Part shown: one piece after another, positions 15,171-25,926 of the stretch | Layout of the letters: each line of letters begins with the position of its first letter | Position numbering within the stretch: the stretch's first letter is position 1 | Assembly (NCBI GenBank): GCA_021442155.1 | Contig: CM038228.1 | Span: forward strand, 83,778,114 to 83,842,113 | Length of the DNA: 64,000 nucleotides | Direction: 5' to 3' | Source: Cymbidium sinense | Lineage: Eukaryota > Streptophyta > Magnoliopsida > Asparagales > Orchidaceae | Notes under the pieces: generated by a model | Seen by the model: the letters and a program-made list of their open reading frames with translations, nothing else | Told to the model about the DNA's origin: nothing | Database searches by the model: none | Translations under genes and position numbers: made by a program

Positions 15171-16522
15171 AGCTATCTTTGATAACTTAACTCTACCTCA
15201 TCATCTAAAAGGCTTAGTTAACCTCGATCGGACTGGGCTTCCCTATTGCAGATTTTAACAGGATTGGGGGCATTGTCTCTGAATGGTTTTGCTGTTGCTT
15301 GACCTGTCGGTCCAATCACCCCTTAATTTTTTTATTGTTGCTGGTTTCTTTCCAATAATGAAAGTTTCTGCAGTTTTCCTTCCATGGTATATCTGGCTGG
15401 TTCTTTTATGTTGGGATTGCGGTTGTTTGGCTAAACCGTGGAGCTTTTGTTAGTTTTACTTGGCATTGGCAATGGAATGTTGGTGTTTGGATGCTAATGT
15501 GTATGCTTATGATACCTATGGTCGATTATTTTATGGTATTGGTTGGAAAAATATTACGGGTTTGTTGTCCGTCGCTTTTGCCTCATTATGGACTTGGTAT
15601 TGATTGTTCCGTGGAGCCTTCCGGTCTTTTTATTGGGTGGTTGTATGGATAACCCGTGATGCTTTAATTTTTTCATTATGGTATTTAATGTGGTTCGGTA
15701 ATTACTGCTCTCTGGCAAAGATAAGTCTTTGGTATGGTTGGTATGTGAAGAATCTGTTTATATTGTTGCCTTGGTTTTGTTTGAGCTACCCTTTTTTTCG
15801 TTTTATCTTATCTAAAGTATCTACAAGTGCAATATTTGGCCTCATCATTATTACTTTGGATTCTAAGGTGTCTGGTATTTCTTTAGCACCTGCTGTTATC
15901 CCCATTGCTGCTATAGTATTTGGCTTATCCTTCTGTATTGGGGGCATTTTCTCGATTACATGGATGTCTGCCTATTCACTGGGAGTCGGGTCGTTGTTTT
16001 TTTTTCCCGATACACTTAGTCGTGGGATAGGAGGGCTGTGTGTTCTTCACTTCATTTCGGTTGGTAGTTGCATTTCTGGGGTTTCCTACCGATGTTGGAT
16101 GCTCATATTTGCAATTGCCCCAATTGGCAGTGAATGACCTGGCGCCTTCTTTATCCCCCTTCTTCGCTATCAAGCTCAAATTATCTTGCATTCCGCTTCA
16201 TTTCGTCGGCACTATTGAATTGGCTAAAAATAAACTTTGGATTTTCCCTTTGCAGGTTTTTAGTTTTGTCCTTGCAGGTTGCTTAGATGTGTCATGGACT
16301 CTTCCCCTCCGTTAGTTCGACCTTATTTTGCGGTCATTGCCTTCTTATGATTGCTCGATTTATCATTTTTCTCTTTCAATTTTATGCTTTGGATTTTGGA
16401 TGTATTTAGCTTGGGGTTTTTCTCCTTAGGTTGATCAGTTTTGAGCGTAGTTTCTGAGTGAACCCCTTTAAGGACCTTGAACCTTAATTTGTGAATAAAA
16501 TACCCCAGATAATGGGGTTTCC

Positions 16523-16523
<1 letters not shown>
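15171..16523 (+). other. LINE 3' untranslated region, T/G-rich
   Basis: About 1.35 kb of T- and G-rich sequence between the RNase H end and the poly(A) tail. It holds a 177-codon open stretch (15,604-16,137) that begins with TTG rather than ATG and would give a hydrophobic, Phe/Trp-rich peptide. T/G-rich 3' regions are common in plant LINEs, so the open frame is most likely due to composition. A polyadenylation-like AATAAA lies at 16,493-16,498, 26 bases before the tail. Confidence 0.7.
16502..16518 (+). other. 3'-terminal hairpin of the LINE
   Basis: ACCCCA, a GATAA loop and TGGGGT form a perfect 6-bp stem at the very end of the element, followed by TTCCCT and then the poly(A). Some plant L1 lineages are reported to need a 3'-end stem-loop that their reverse transcriptase recognises, and this one fits in place and size. 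Function is inferred. Confidence 0.6.

Positions 16524-16524
<1 letters not shown>

Positions 16525-16555
<31 letters not shown>
16525..16555 (+). repeat. LINE poly(A) tail
   Basis: An uninterrupted run of 31 A. The last A is shared with the first base of the TSD copy. An uninterrupted tail next to an exact TSD argues for limited time since insertion. Confidence 0.95.
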
Positions 16556-16558
<3 letters not shown>

Positions 16559-16570
16559 TGTCGACAATGT
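16555..16570 (+). repeat. LINE target site duplication, right copy
   Basis: Perfect 16-bp match to 9,729-9,744. After it the original A+T-rich flank resumes (tgttttaaaa). Confidence 0.95.
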
Positions 16571-17636
16571 TGTTTTAAAAAAAATTTATGTCATTTTTCT
16601 TTATTAAATTAAAAATCTTGTAATTATTTAAAATTTCTTCCATGAATACACCATTCAAAAGTGCCATATGGACGTATTGTTACTCTCCTTCCTGCAGCCA
16701 TCAAGTAATTTCTTTCCCATTCAGACGAGATTCAGGAGCTGGTCGAAGTAAACTTGATCTTCCCGGACTGATTAGGTTATCCTAAATCTCTTCTTGATAA
16801 ATCTCGACATTGACACTTTACGAAGAATATGTGAATCATAGCTTAATCTAAACGTTAGATTAGTTTCAATGTTTCGTTTTCAGCGTAGACTTTTCCGTAG
16901 ATCATTACCAGATGCCTTGGATCATGAGTATTCGAATGGACGGCTTCTGTTCTTGCACAGAGGTTAAAGACGAAATCTTGACCGCCTTTTTTTTTTTATT
17001 TAGAGAGGACAGTCCAGATTTCGCCGGCCTAATATTGGTTAAAACCCATCAAGAACTCATGGATTTGTTAATAGCCATCCGATCTATGATCGGACGGTTG
17101 TGATATTATAAGCACTTTACAAGCGACCTATCCAATCCACCGAACATTGCCATGTGTAAAAGTGTGATCTAGTCAGCAATAAATTTAGAATGCAAATAAA
17201 ATAAATCTAAGTGACTGAAATTTTAAAAAAGCATATAAAATGCATTTGAAATTCAAAAAAAAAAAAAATCAAATAAACGCTCTAAGTAATCTTAACGCAG
17301 AAGGTAATTAAATAAAAATAAAAACTCTAATTTTTCACTGCATGATTTGAGATTAATTAATTAAATTCCAAGAAATAGATTAAGCAACAAACATAAAATG
17401 TAAAGTAATATATTCTGAAATTTTAGTGAAAAACTCCCCACGATCTAGTTCACCTCTAGAAATTTTCTTACTAAAACTTAATTATTATATTATCAATAAA
17501 TAAATTTTAAATAAATATTAAAAAATTCTATATTAAATTAATTTTAAAAAAATCACATATTTAATCAAGCATATAAAAATTGGCTCAATACATTTTTAAA
17601 ATAGTAAAGATCCTTGTGAGCTTTCAGGACTTCTTG
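16571..17636. other. Spacer between LINE and hAT-like element, no gene seen
   Basis: The first 450 bases include a slightly GC-richer part (16,690-17,110) with a 63-codon frame beginning at an ATG (16,912). It matches no family I know and contains a nine-T run within its codons. The remainder (17,160-17,636) is A+T-rich, with no structure beyond a 12-A run near 17,258. Confidence 0.5.
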
Positions 17637-17644
17637 AACCTAAG
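17637..17644. repeat. hAT-like element target site duplication, left copy
   Basis: AACCTAAG, 8 bp, identical to 21,584-21,591. Eight-base TSDs are the mark of hAT superfamily insertion. Confidence 0.9.
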
Positions 17645-18055
17645 TAGGATTGCAAATGAACAAGTTTCTACAATGTACTCATAGAATTCGAGAGCTGCTC
17701 ATGATCATTTGATTAACTAATCAAACAAGCTTGAATATTTTTGTAAATACTCAATTGGTTGATGAACAAGTCTGAACAAGATCTTCCTCTATTCATTTAT
17801 ATTCTCGAACAATGTCATTTAAAGTTTATGAACAAATTTGTTAAGAAGCTTGATGAACAACTTCATATAAAGTTCATGAACAAGTTCACATAAAGCTTAA
17901 AAGCTCGGGTAAAAGCTCGATTAAAGATTGATTAAAAGCTCAGGTAAAAACCAATTAAAAGCTCGATTAAAGCTCCATTAACATTCGGGTAAAAACTCGA
18001 TCCGTCAAGTCACGTAGCATGCACGCCACAACATGCTATCCGAGGCCATATCATT
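17645..18055. repeat. Left subterminal repeat cluster of the hAT-like element
   Basis: Repeated words TTCATGAACAAG, CTTGATGAACAA and AAAAGCTCG(A/G)(T/G)TAAA occur between 17,750 and 18,000. The AGCTCG words also crowd the right end. Such subterminal repeats are the expected transposase-binding region. Confidence 0.65.
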
Positions 18056-18059
18056 AATT

Positions 18060-18060
<1 letters not shown>

Positions 18061-18121
<61 letters not shown>
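18061..18121. repeat. (TA)n microsatellite, about 60 bp
   Basis: A pure TA dinucleotide run inside the hAT-like element, between its left subterminal cluster and the gene-like segment. Confidence 0.95.
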
Positions 18122-18124
<3 letters not shown>

Positions 18125-18431
18125 CTTGAATCACTCTTCGTATGGGGCCTATTAGCTTGCCTAAATTCTCAATCTCTCTTCGTCAATTCTCAACTCTCGA
18201 GCGCTCGGCGAAACCCTAGCCTTCATTTTACCCTTCTTCACCTAACAGTTTGGCGCTTACGTCTTCTCCAATCTTCAAGTTTTCTTCCTCCTTAGTCCTT
18301 CCCCTCACTCGACGTATCCTCTTGTGTGCTCAAGGGCTGAAGCTTGTTCCATGCTATCTTTGTCCCATGTTATCTTCTTCTTCCTCCTTCCCCTTAGTTG
18401 ACACATCCTCTCTTTCGTACTTTAAAAGGTA
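18122..18431 (+). pseudogene. Gene-like segment inside the hAT element, possible captured first exon
   Basis: This 310-base segment is pyrimidine-rich, with CTCTCTTC and TTCTTC runs and the phrase cgaaaccctagcc, which is frequent in 5' leaders of plant nuclear genes. It ends at a splice-donor-like AAAAG/GTAAAA (18,424-18,434). An open frame covers 18,250-18,432, but it begins at TTG, and no in-frame ATG near its start supports translation. Either this is the leader of a lost transposase gene or a host promoter and first exon captured by the element. I cannot name the source gene. Confidence 0.35.
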
Positions 18432-18539
18432 AAATATTGCTTCTTGAGTTCGTTTAAGTTGTTATAAAAGTGGCTTTTATTGCATGTGACATTTTTATGC
18501 TTTATGATTTTGAATCATATTTTTTAGTAGGTAGTTTGA

Positions 18540-19650
18540 GCTATTGTCTCATGTGTGCTTTTGCTAACTTTCTTATTACATGTTTATCAATTGCTAATTT
18601 TTTTTTTAATATGGCAAGTGCATGCTATGTAAATCTAACCCAATGCTAAAGGATTCAAAATCTAATATTTTAGCAGTTATTTTACTTGTTGAACTACTGT
18701 TGTTATCTTTCTATTTAATCGTTTATGAAAATATAAATAGTTTTTTTTGTTCATATTGTAATTGCATGCTATGTGAAAGTGAGGCAATGATTTGGGGTTT
18801 AAAATATGATATTTTACTTATTGAACTGCTACTGTAATCTTATTATTTAGTTATTTATGGAATAGATGGTTTTTATTTTATTTTATGACAAGTGTATGTT
18901 ATGTGAAACCAAGCCAATGCTATAGGGTTCGAAATCTAATATTTCAATAGTTATTTTACTTTTTGAACTACTATTGTTATCTTGCTAGTTGCTAATTAGT
19001 TGTTTATGAAATAATATATTATATTTTTTGTTCATATGATAAGTATATTCTATCTGAAACTGAGCCAACACTATAGGGTTCAAAATCTAATATTTCAAAA
19101 ATTATTTTACCTGCAGAACAGTTATTGTTATCTTGCTATTTAGCTATTTATGAAATGACAGATGATTTTTTTTTGTTCATTTGGCAAGAGTATTCTATAT
19201 GAAAGTAAGACAATGTTGTAGGGTTCAAAATTTGGTATTTCAACAATTAATTTACTTGTTGTAATGTTGTTGTTATCTTATTATTTAGTTATTTATTAAA
19301 AGATAATGTTTTTCTATGTTCATAAGACAAGTGTATTCTATATGAATCAAGTCAATGTTATAGGGTTCAAAATTTGGTATTGCAGTAGTTATTTTACTTT
19401 TTTGAATTGTCATTGTTATCTTGCTATTTAGTTGTTTATGAGATGATAAATGATTTTTTTTATTCATATGGCTAGTGCATTCTATATGAAACCGAGCTAA
19501 TGCTATAGTGTTCAAAATCTAGTATTTCGTCAATTATTTTGCTTGTTCAACTACGATTGTTATCATGCTATTTAATCATTTATGAAAAGATAAATGGTTT
19601 TTTTTGGTTCATATTGTAAGTATATGTTATGTGAAAGTGAGGCAATGCTG
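18540..19650 (+). repeat. Tandem array, about 7 diverged copies of a ~145-bp unit
   Basis: Each unit contains GTTATCTTGCTATTTAGTTG-like sequence, a T-rich run with 'ttcatatggcaagtg', a 'gaaa..gagccaatgctataggg' phrase and 'ttcaaaatctaatatttc'. Anchor positions are near 18,694, 18,834, 18,972, 19,126, 19,271, 19,411 and 19,558, a spacing of 138-154 bases. Copies differ by substitutions and short gaps. Open frames here are small and shift between copies, so I see no coding constraint. Confidence 0.85.
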
Positions 19651-19734
19651 ATGATGATAGCTCTGATAATGAAATCCATAATTGCAGTCTATTGTTTCAT
19701 ATGCTTACGCTCTCTTTAAAATTTGTTATTTTTC

Positions 19735-20680
19735 CTATAACAGTTGCCCATCTACTTGTTAAATGTTGGTAGCTAAATTTTGTAGTTGCCCGTTTGCTTG
19801 TTGATTGCTGGTGACTATTTTGGTGTCTTTTTCTGTAATACATATATGCTATGAGATGAGTTTGTAGGAATTATTTGAGCAAGAGTTACCTTCCCCAAAA
19901 ATGAATTCTATTTAACTTATCTTGGTTATTTCGACAATCATGTGTGCTACAATTTAATTACTTCTTTCAATTTTTTTGGATGTTTTGACTTTTTTTGGCT
20001 TGTAACTGATAAGAGCTTTTCGGTTTCACAAAGAATACAATTGCCATTTGAACAAACAAAAACAAAAAAAAAACATCTATCATTTCATGAACAACTAAAT
20101 TGCAAGATAACAACAATAGTTCAAGAAGTGAAATAACTATTGAAATACCAAAATTTAAAACCTATAGTATTGATTTAGTTTCACATATTATACACTTTGT
20201 CATAACAAAAAAATCATCTATTCCATAAACAACTAAATAATAAGATTGCAATAATAGTTTAATAAGTAAAATACCTACTAAAATATCAGTTTTTCCCCAA
20301 AGTATTGGCTTGCTATTCTAAATAACAACATAACTAAAACAATTCAACAAGTAAAATACATGCTAAAATATTAGATTTGCAATCCTAAAGCATTGGCTTG
20401 ATTTCATATAGCTTGTACATATTGGCTATTTTCGATATTTTTCATAAATGCTAAAATACCAGATTTTGATCTTTGTTGCGAATTATACAAAGATAATTGG
20501 GAAATGTTAGTATTGGGATAGTTGATGATGTTTTGCTGCATTTTGCTTCTTTACATTTGCCCATCTACTTATTGAATGTTGGTAGCTAGCAATGCTAGTT
20601 GCCCGTTTCATTGTAACAAGCTGGTGGTTGTATTGATATCGGCCTCTAATATATGTATATGCTGTGAAATAAGTTGATTG
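19735..20680 (+). repeat. Two direct copies of a ~130-bp segment, 810 bp apart
   Basis: Sequence at 19,740-19,870 ('ttgcccatctacttgttaaa' followed by 'gttggtagcta', 'agttgcccgttt' and 'atatatgctatgagat') recurs diverged at 20,553-20,680. The intervening DNA contains the inverted copies of the 145-bp unit. Confidence 0.75.
20040..20460 (-). repeat. Inverted copies of the 145-bp unit
   Basis: About three units lie in the opposite orientation to the array at 18,540-19,650. Anchors such as 'aacaactaaattgcaagata' (20,091) and 'aacaactaaataataagatt' (20,227) are the complement of the GTTATCTTGCTATTTAGTTGTT motif region. Together with the direct array they form a large imperfect inverted repeat around a loop of roughly 400 bases. 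Confidence 0.8.
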
Positions 20681-21059
20681 AGCATATCGGAGTCAACATC
20701 CCTAAAATGCAATTAAATTGTTAATTATTATATGAACAGGTTGGATTTTCATTATTTCTACTAGTGAAGATGTGTTTATTTATGTGCAGTTAAGTATTTC
20801 TTTTTTCCTTTCATGTATAATAATTTTTTAAATTTATCTGATCTTATTGCTAAAACTTATTCTATGATGAAATAGCATGCCAGAGAAAAGTTTAACACAA
20901 CTACAACACAAGAAATGTCGGTTATAAGTCCTTTGATGGTACTTATAATTTATTACTTATTTTGTTCGTTGATTAATATAAATTATTTGTTAATGGTCAT
21001 ATAAATATTTTCTTTACATGTTCATTTAGATTTTTTTTTTCAATTATATATGTTCATTT

Positions 21060-21583
21060 CTCTGAGTTCAGGTGTTCAACAAGCTACTCGTTTGTTAGCT
21101 TGGGAATGCTCGTTTATAATGCTTTAAGAATCATTTCATATTTTAGATGAATAACAAGTAGCTTGATTGGGATAAGTCCGTGAACACTATTACTTGAGGC
21201 TCATGAACATAATCATTTAAAGCTCACGAGCTAGCTTGTTATTAAGCTCGATTAAGGTTCAATTATTTCTTAAACGAGCAGCTCGTTAACAGGCTCGATA
21301 AACCTATACGAATCGAGCTCAAGCCAAACATGTGCCGAGTTCAAATGATTGCTTTGAAAGCAAGCTCGAGCTTGAGCTGCTCATTAACAAGATCGATAAG
21401 CCTATACAAACCGAGCTCGAGCCAAACACAAGCCAAGTTCAAACTGTTGCTTTGCAAACAAGCTCGAGCTCGAGCAAACATTTGGAAGCTTGAACCGAGC
21501 TCAAGCAGAGCTTGAACACCCTATCAACAAACAAGCTCGAGTTCGAACATGCTTCTGCTCGGCATGATTCATTCGCAGCCCTC
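21060..21583. repeat. Right subterminal repeat cluster of the hAT-like element
   Basis: Dense GAGCTCGAGC, AAGCTCGAGC and GCTCGTTAAC words occur here. A tandem duplication of about 99 bases (21,276-21,373 and 21,374-21,475) includes 'cgataa.cctatac.aa.cgagctc' and 'tgctttg.aa.caagctcgag'. The small open frames here on both strands come from these GC-richer repeats and are not genes. The element ends with cattcgcagccctc. Confidence 0.75.
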
Positions 21584-21591
21584 AACCTAAG
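21584..21591. repeat. hAT-like element target site duplication, right copy
   Basis: AACCTAAG, identical to 17,637-17,644, immediately after the terminal CCCTC. Confidence 0.9.
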
Positions 21592-24500
21592 TAAAAGAAA
21601 TGAAAGAATAAAATAGATTATTAAATATAATAAATAATAATAATAAAATATGATTAGCGCCAAGAATTTTTAAGAATATTTAAATAATATAAAATAAAAT
21701 TTGAAAAGTAAGCAATTTTTTTAATAATAAAAAATAAAATCAAAATTACATTATCAATATTTTAATTATTATGAAAATAATTTAAGTTTATTAATTAGAT
21801 GATCAAAAATTGAAATTAATTCAAATTAACTCTAAACTTTTATGATTGATTATAAATGTCAATATGAACTTTCAAAAAAAAAAAAATTAAAATTACTCTA
21901 ATAAGAAAACTAAAATTAAAATAAAATTTCACTAATAGTGATAATTAAAAAATATAAAATATTGGACAATATTAGAATATTTATCAAAATTTTATAAGAA
22001 ATTTCTCTTACTATCTGCTGTCGAAGAAAAATTTCTTATAAATTTTGAAATTATTTTTAATTATTTTACTTTTCTAACAAAAAGTAATTAAATATCCATA
22101 AATATTTAAATTAATTCAAAATAATTTTAAAATTTTATTTTATATATATATGAGTATTCTCTTATTATACAAATTTTTTCATAAAATTGAGAAGTTGTTT
22201 TCTTAAACTATTTTGAGAAAATAATATAAGAACTTAATTTTAATTAATTAAATAATATAAAAATTAATAAAACTCACCTAGGGTAGATTTCAAGTTATTA
22301 TGAAATATACCCTCAGTCTTTCAATATGGGATATATATTTTATAGCCTCTAGGATGATTAGGTGATGGGGTTCACCAATCAAATGAACTTTGTTTATTTT
22401 TGTGCATTCTTAAAAACTCATAAATAAATAAAATTAAATATATTAAAAATTTAAATAAAATATATTTCAAATCACTAACCACTTAAACAAAAAAAGAAAG
22501 TCATTCTAAGCTATTTTAAAAATTATAACCTAGGGAATTAAAATATAGATTGAAACTTAATATGTAGATACCTACGCGTAATTATTACTGACCCAACCCT
22601 TACACCTTTAGGTTACGGATGGTGTTTATGATGTGATACTTTGTGATGTTGTAATATTTTCTCTAGGTTAACTATGTGATTTTATTATGTTAATTCTATA
22701 ATAGAACTATATTTAGAACTAGAGTAATGATGTTTTTTTGTAAGTGATCATGCTTAAAAATGAGACATTAATAGGATGTAACTGTTGCATAGCTATAAAT
22801 CTAATGTGTTTAAATCTAATCAATTTGCTTGCAAGTGTAAATTATAAGAGAATGCTATAGATGTGTTTAAGTCTAGTAGTAGAAAGTGTCAAGTATTCTA
22901 TGTAATGTTGTAAAATATTAGAATACTTAGTTTATATATAGTTTTTGGATTAATGTATATTTTATAGGGGTAATATTATAAGTTATCTTCTTAGTAAATA
23001 TATCTTTTTAGTGTCTTAAGAAGTTTTTATATTAGCTTGCTGGATTTCAGAGAAGTAAAGAAAGGAAACAAGGATGAACCCTAAAAGGGTGTATCTTAAA
23101 AAGATGTAAGATCTAGTTTGGGTTGTATAAGACAGATGTCAATTGCCACCTGTTCTTTTTTTTTTTGAGATTACATTTTACTAATCCAACCACACTAGCC
23201 TCTCTCATTTTTTTCAAATTTTATTTGATGTTGTTTAATGCTTTTTTATGCTAATTTACTTTTTACCTACACTCAAGATGAAATGAAATATTTACTTATG
23301 ATATATTACTTCTATGAACTGTGATAGTAACTATGTGTTTGATTAACCACATTAGGATTAAAAATAAAATCTTTTCTATTGGACTCAAAATTAATTAAAA
23401 GAAAGGAATATAATCAAGTAGGATTAAAAATAAAATCTTTTCTATTGGAATCAAAATTAATTAAAAGAATGGAATATAATCAAGTAGGAACTCTTAAGCT
23501 ATGCCACCATATCTACATTCATATTGTTTCTTCATTCTTGTTAGAACACTCTATCCTTATCGCTTGAATATGAGTTAATTAACCTTTGAGAATGATAACC
23601 ACCTAAGAAGATAGGTGAGCATTAAGGTAGGGGTCAAACTAAGGCATGACATTGCATTACTTATTACAGTTATGTCTTAATTAACAAATAAATTAAATAA
23701 AATTTTATTGTATGTTGTCTAGAAGCATTACATACCCACATACTTTAGCCCTAATGTCTAAGTTTAAGAATAAGATTAATGTTAATAAATATTAGTCTTA
23801 CTTATCTTGCATTTTCATGTAACCATATTTCATGATTTTAAAGTACTTATGTAGATTAGTTGGTGGTCCCTTTAGGCAAGATTATAAGTTTTGAAGAGTT
23901 GGGCTCATTTTAGCTTCAAGTGAAGTTGAAATCTATAAGTTTTATTGCATGCATTAGATTGAGTCTAGAGTAATTACTTCATAGTAGTTATCACCTTAGT
24001 TCAGATTCAGAGGCTGATAGTTTCCAATGACCTGCATCATAAGTTTTCACTTCTTAGGCATATTCATTATCTTGTTCTAGTGAATTATAAGTCTCAATTT
24101 TCTAATAAAATTATGAACTAAAAACTTAAATAAATTTAAATACCAAAATATAAATCCTAACCTTTGGATAGTTGGAGTACCTTATTAGTATATGATCAAT
24201 GCCCATACTTTTCTAATAGTGTTATCCTGATTCAAAACATTGACAGATTTTTTATTTAGTACATCGAATGAGATCACTAAATCCTTAGTGGGAAAGATGA
24301 TAAAGATGCATAAATAGGAGTTTGAGGGTGGCTCAGCTAAAAGGTAGGTTTTGGGAAGGTAGCCCCGATAGAGGTGCAATGGAGACACCCTTGAGCAGGT
24401 TATAGGGTGACAACCATAGTAGCATATATGGGGTCTACCGGTAGGCTCTGACCCTAACATTATAGCCTATAGAACAATTGAAAGCTCAATTGTTATGAAA

Positions 24501-25926
24501 ATTTTTGTAAAAGGACTTTTGAATTATGTATCGAAATTCATGGTTGGTGGCAACGAGTAGCCATCTTTAACAGTAGCTAGTAGCCAGCTTTGACAGCATA
24601 TAACTACAAATGTGAAACAGCCAAAGTGGACTCAAAGAATCACTATGATTATTGCTTGATGAAGGTTGAAAATTTTAGACATAGCTTTCATTCATTCAAC
24701 ACTTTCTAAGGTTGGGTTTCATCTTGAAATTCCCTAGCTTTCTTTCTCTTTTTTGCTAGCTTCACTTATCATATAACCATTGAAGCTTTTCTAAGAGCGA
24801 ATGATTATGGATATATCTATTGTTGTAATCATATTTAATATATTGATAATTAATAAATTAATTATTTAAATAATTTTTTTGCACTCCTTATTTTTTCTCC
24901 ATAACTTCTCAAAAATAATGCTTTCTAAATTTGAGCAAATCCCTATTGAATTTTCAAAATAATCAAATTCTTTAATCTAAATGTTGAATAAATCATAAAA
25001 TTATTTTCTACTATTTTAATTAATCTTTTTTGAAGAGATCACACTCTTAAGACGTAATTAATTATAGGGGCTCATCTCTATAAGAAACTTTCACCATAAA
25101 ACCTAAAAACAATTAAGTAAAATTCCTGAAACATAGACTAGATAAACTTTAAAAATCTATTCTTATTTTTGTATTCAAATTCATAGTAAATTGATATTTT
25201 CATCTCTTGAGATTGTATATCATTCTCAATATCACATTTAGATATATCAATTAAAAAACCCTCTTCATTTTAGTCTTTGAATCCATTTTAAAATACTATT
25301 TCTATCTTTCGAGATAGGATTACTCTAAATGTTGTATTCAAATACTAAAATAATGTTAATTTCAAAGTTTATGAGTTTCTCCCTTCTTATAAAATATTCT
25401 CATGTCTACCTTGAAAACCTATATGCTAATAATTATTAAATCAACAAAAACTCAAAGAGTTTAATGAGCTTAAATAATGATAGGTAGTAGTAAAAAAAAT
25501 CTAAAAAGTAAAAATAATTTATTTAAAATTTTGTGGATATGTCATCTAATGTTATTAAGTATGGGATCACTAATTAGCTGTAAAGGTGGATGACACCCAA
25601 CATGGTCATAAAATTATTTGATAGTAATCATGAATTATTTCATCCAGATATAGCCTTATGATCTTGAATTAAGAATATAAAATAAAGATTCTTTGAAAAA
25701 ATATTTTTTATGATGTGAACTAAAAGAAGCAAGACCTTTCATTCCTAGTTATATAAGAAATACCTATAAAAGAAAGGACTAAAATAACCCAATTCTATTT
25801 AGTTAAAGCTATTCAACTAGACTTATAATTTTGTTTGGGTCAACGTTACCACTATTAAAAAATAAGATTCCTAAGCATATTAATAAAAATAGTGCCTATA
25901 ATAATAGAATTATAGTAAAGAATCTA
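21592..25926. other. A+T-rich intergenic DNA, no gene seen
   Basis: I could not support any gene, RNA gene or element end across these 4.3 kb. The frames at 24,185-24,460 (minus) and 23,379-23,567 (plus) lack known domains; the second is produced by a 66-bp duplication. The region ends at the first long LTR, whose flanking bases GTAAG (25,927-25,931) are the predicted left TSD of that element. Confidence 0.55.
23354..23485. repeat. Tandem duplication, two copies of 66 bp
   Basis: Copies at 23,354-23,419 and 23,420-23,485 differ at only two positions (for example ggactc versus ggaatc). They start with aggattaaaaataaaatctt. The near identity points to a recent slippage or repair event. Confidence 0.9.

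Larger units (their letters stand above)
9745..16554 (+). mobile_element. Full-length L1-type LINE retrotransposon, defective
   Basis: A non-LTR retrotransposon of about 6.8 kb. In order it has a GC-rich 5' leader, ORF1 with a DUF4283-like part and a CCHC zinc knuckle, ORF2 with endonuclease, reverse transcriptase, zf-RVT and RNase H parts, a 3' untranslated region of about 1.35 kb, a terminal hairpin and a poly(A) tail of about 30 A. A perfect 16-bp TSD fixes both ends. The domain order fits plant L1 elements that gained an RNase H domain at the ORF2 C-terminus (known from the literature on plant L1s). Many frameshifts and stops break both ORFs, so the copy cannot move by itself. Confidence 0.95.
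17645..21583. mobile_element. hAT-like DNA transposon, non-autonomous, 3.9 kb
   Basis: The element is bounded by a perfect 8-bp TSD. Its left end reads TAGGATTGCAAATGAA and the inverse of its right end reads GAGGGCTGCGAATGAA, giving imperfect terminal inverted repeats (about 12 of 16 matching). Both ends carry subterminal clusters of AGCTCG and GTTCATGAAC-like words, which in hAT elements serve as transposase-binding sites. No transposase, BED zinc finger or hAT dimerisation domain can be read in any frame, so movement would need enzyme from elsewhere. The interior holds a (TA)n tract, a gene-like segment, and direct plus inverted tandem repeats. Superfamily assignment rests on TSD length, ends and subterminal words. 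Confidence 0.8.

Noticed and set aside
15604..16137. 177-codon frame as a third LINE gene
   Set aside because: TTG start, T/G-rich composition and position after the RNase H domain make a chance frame in the 3' region more likely.
18250..18432. 60-codon Ser-rich frame
   Set aside because: It starts at TTG, not ATG, and plants rarely start there. Kept only as part of a gene-like segment.
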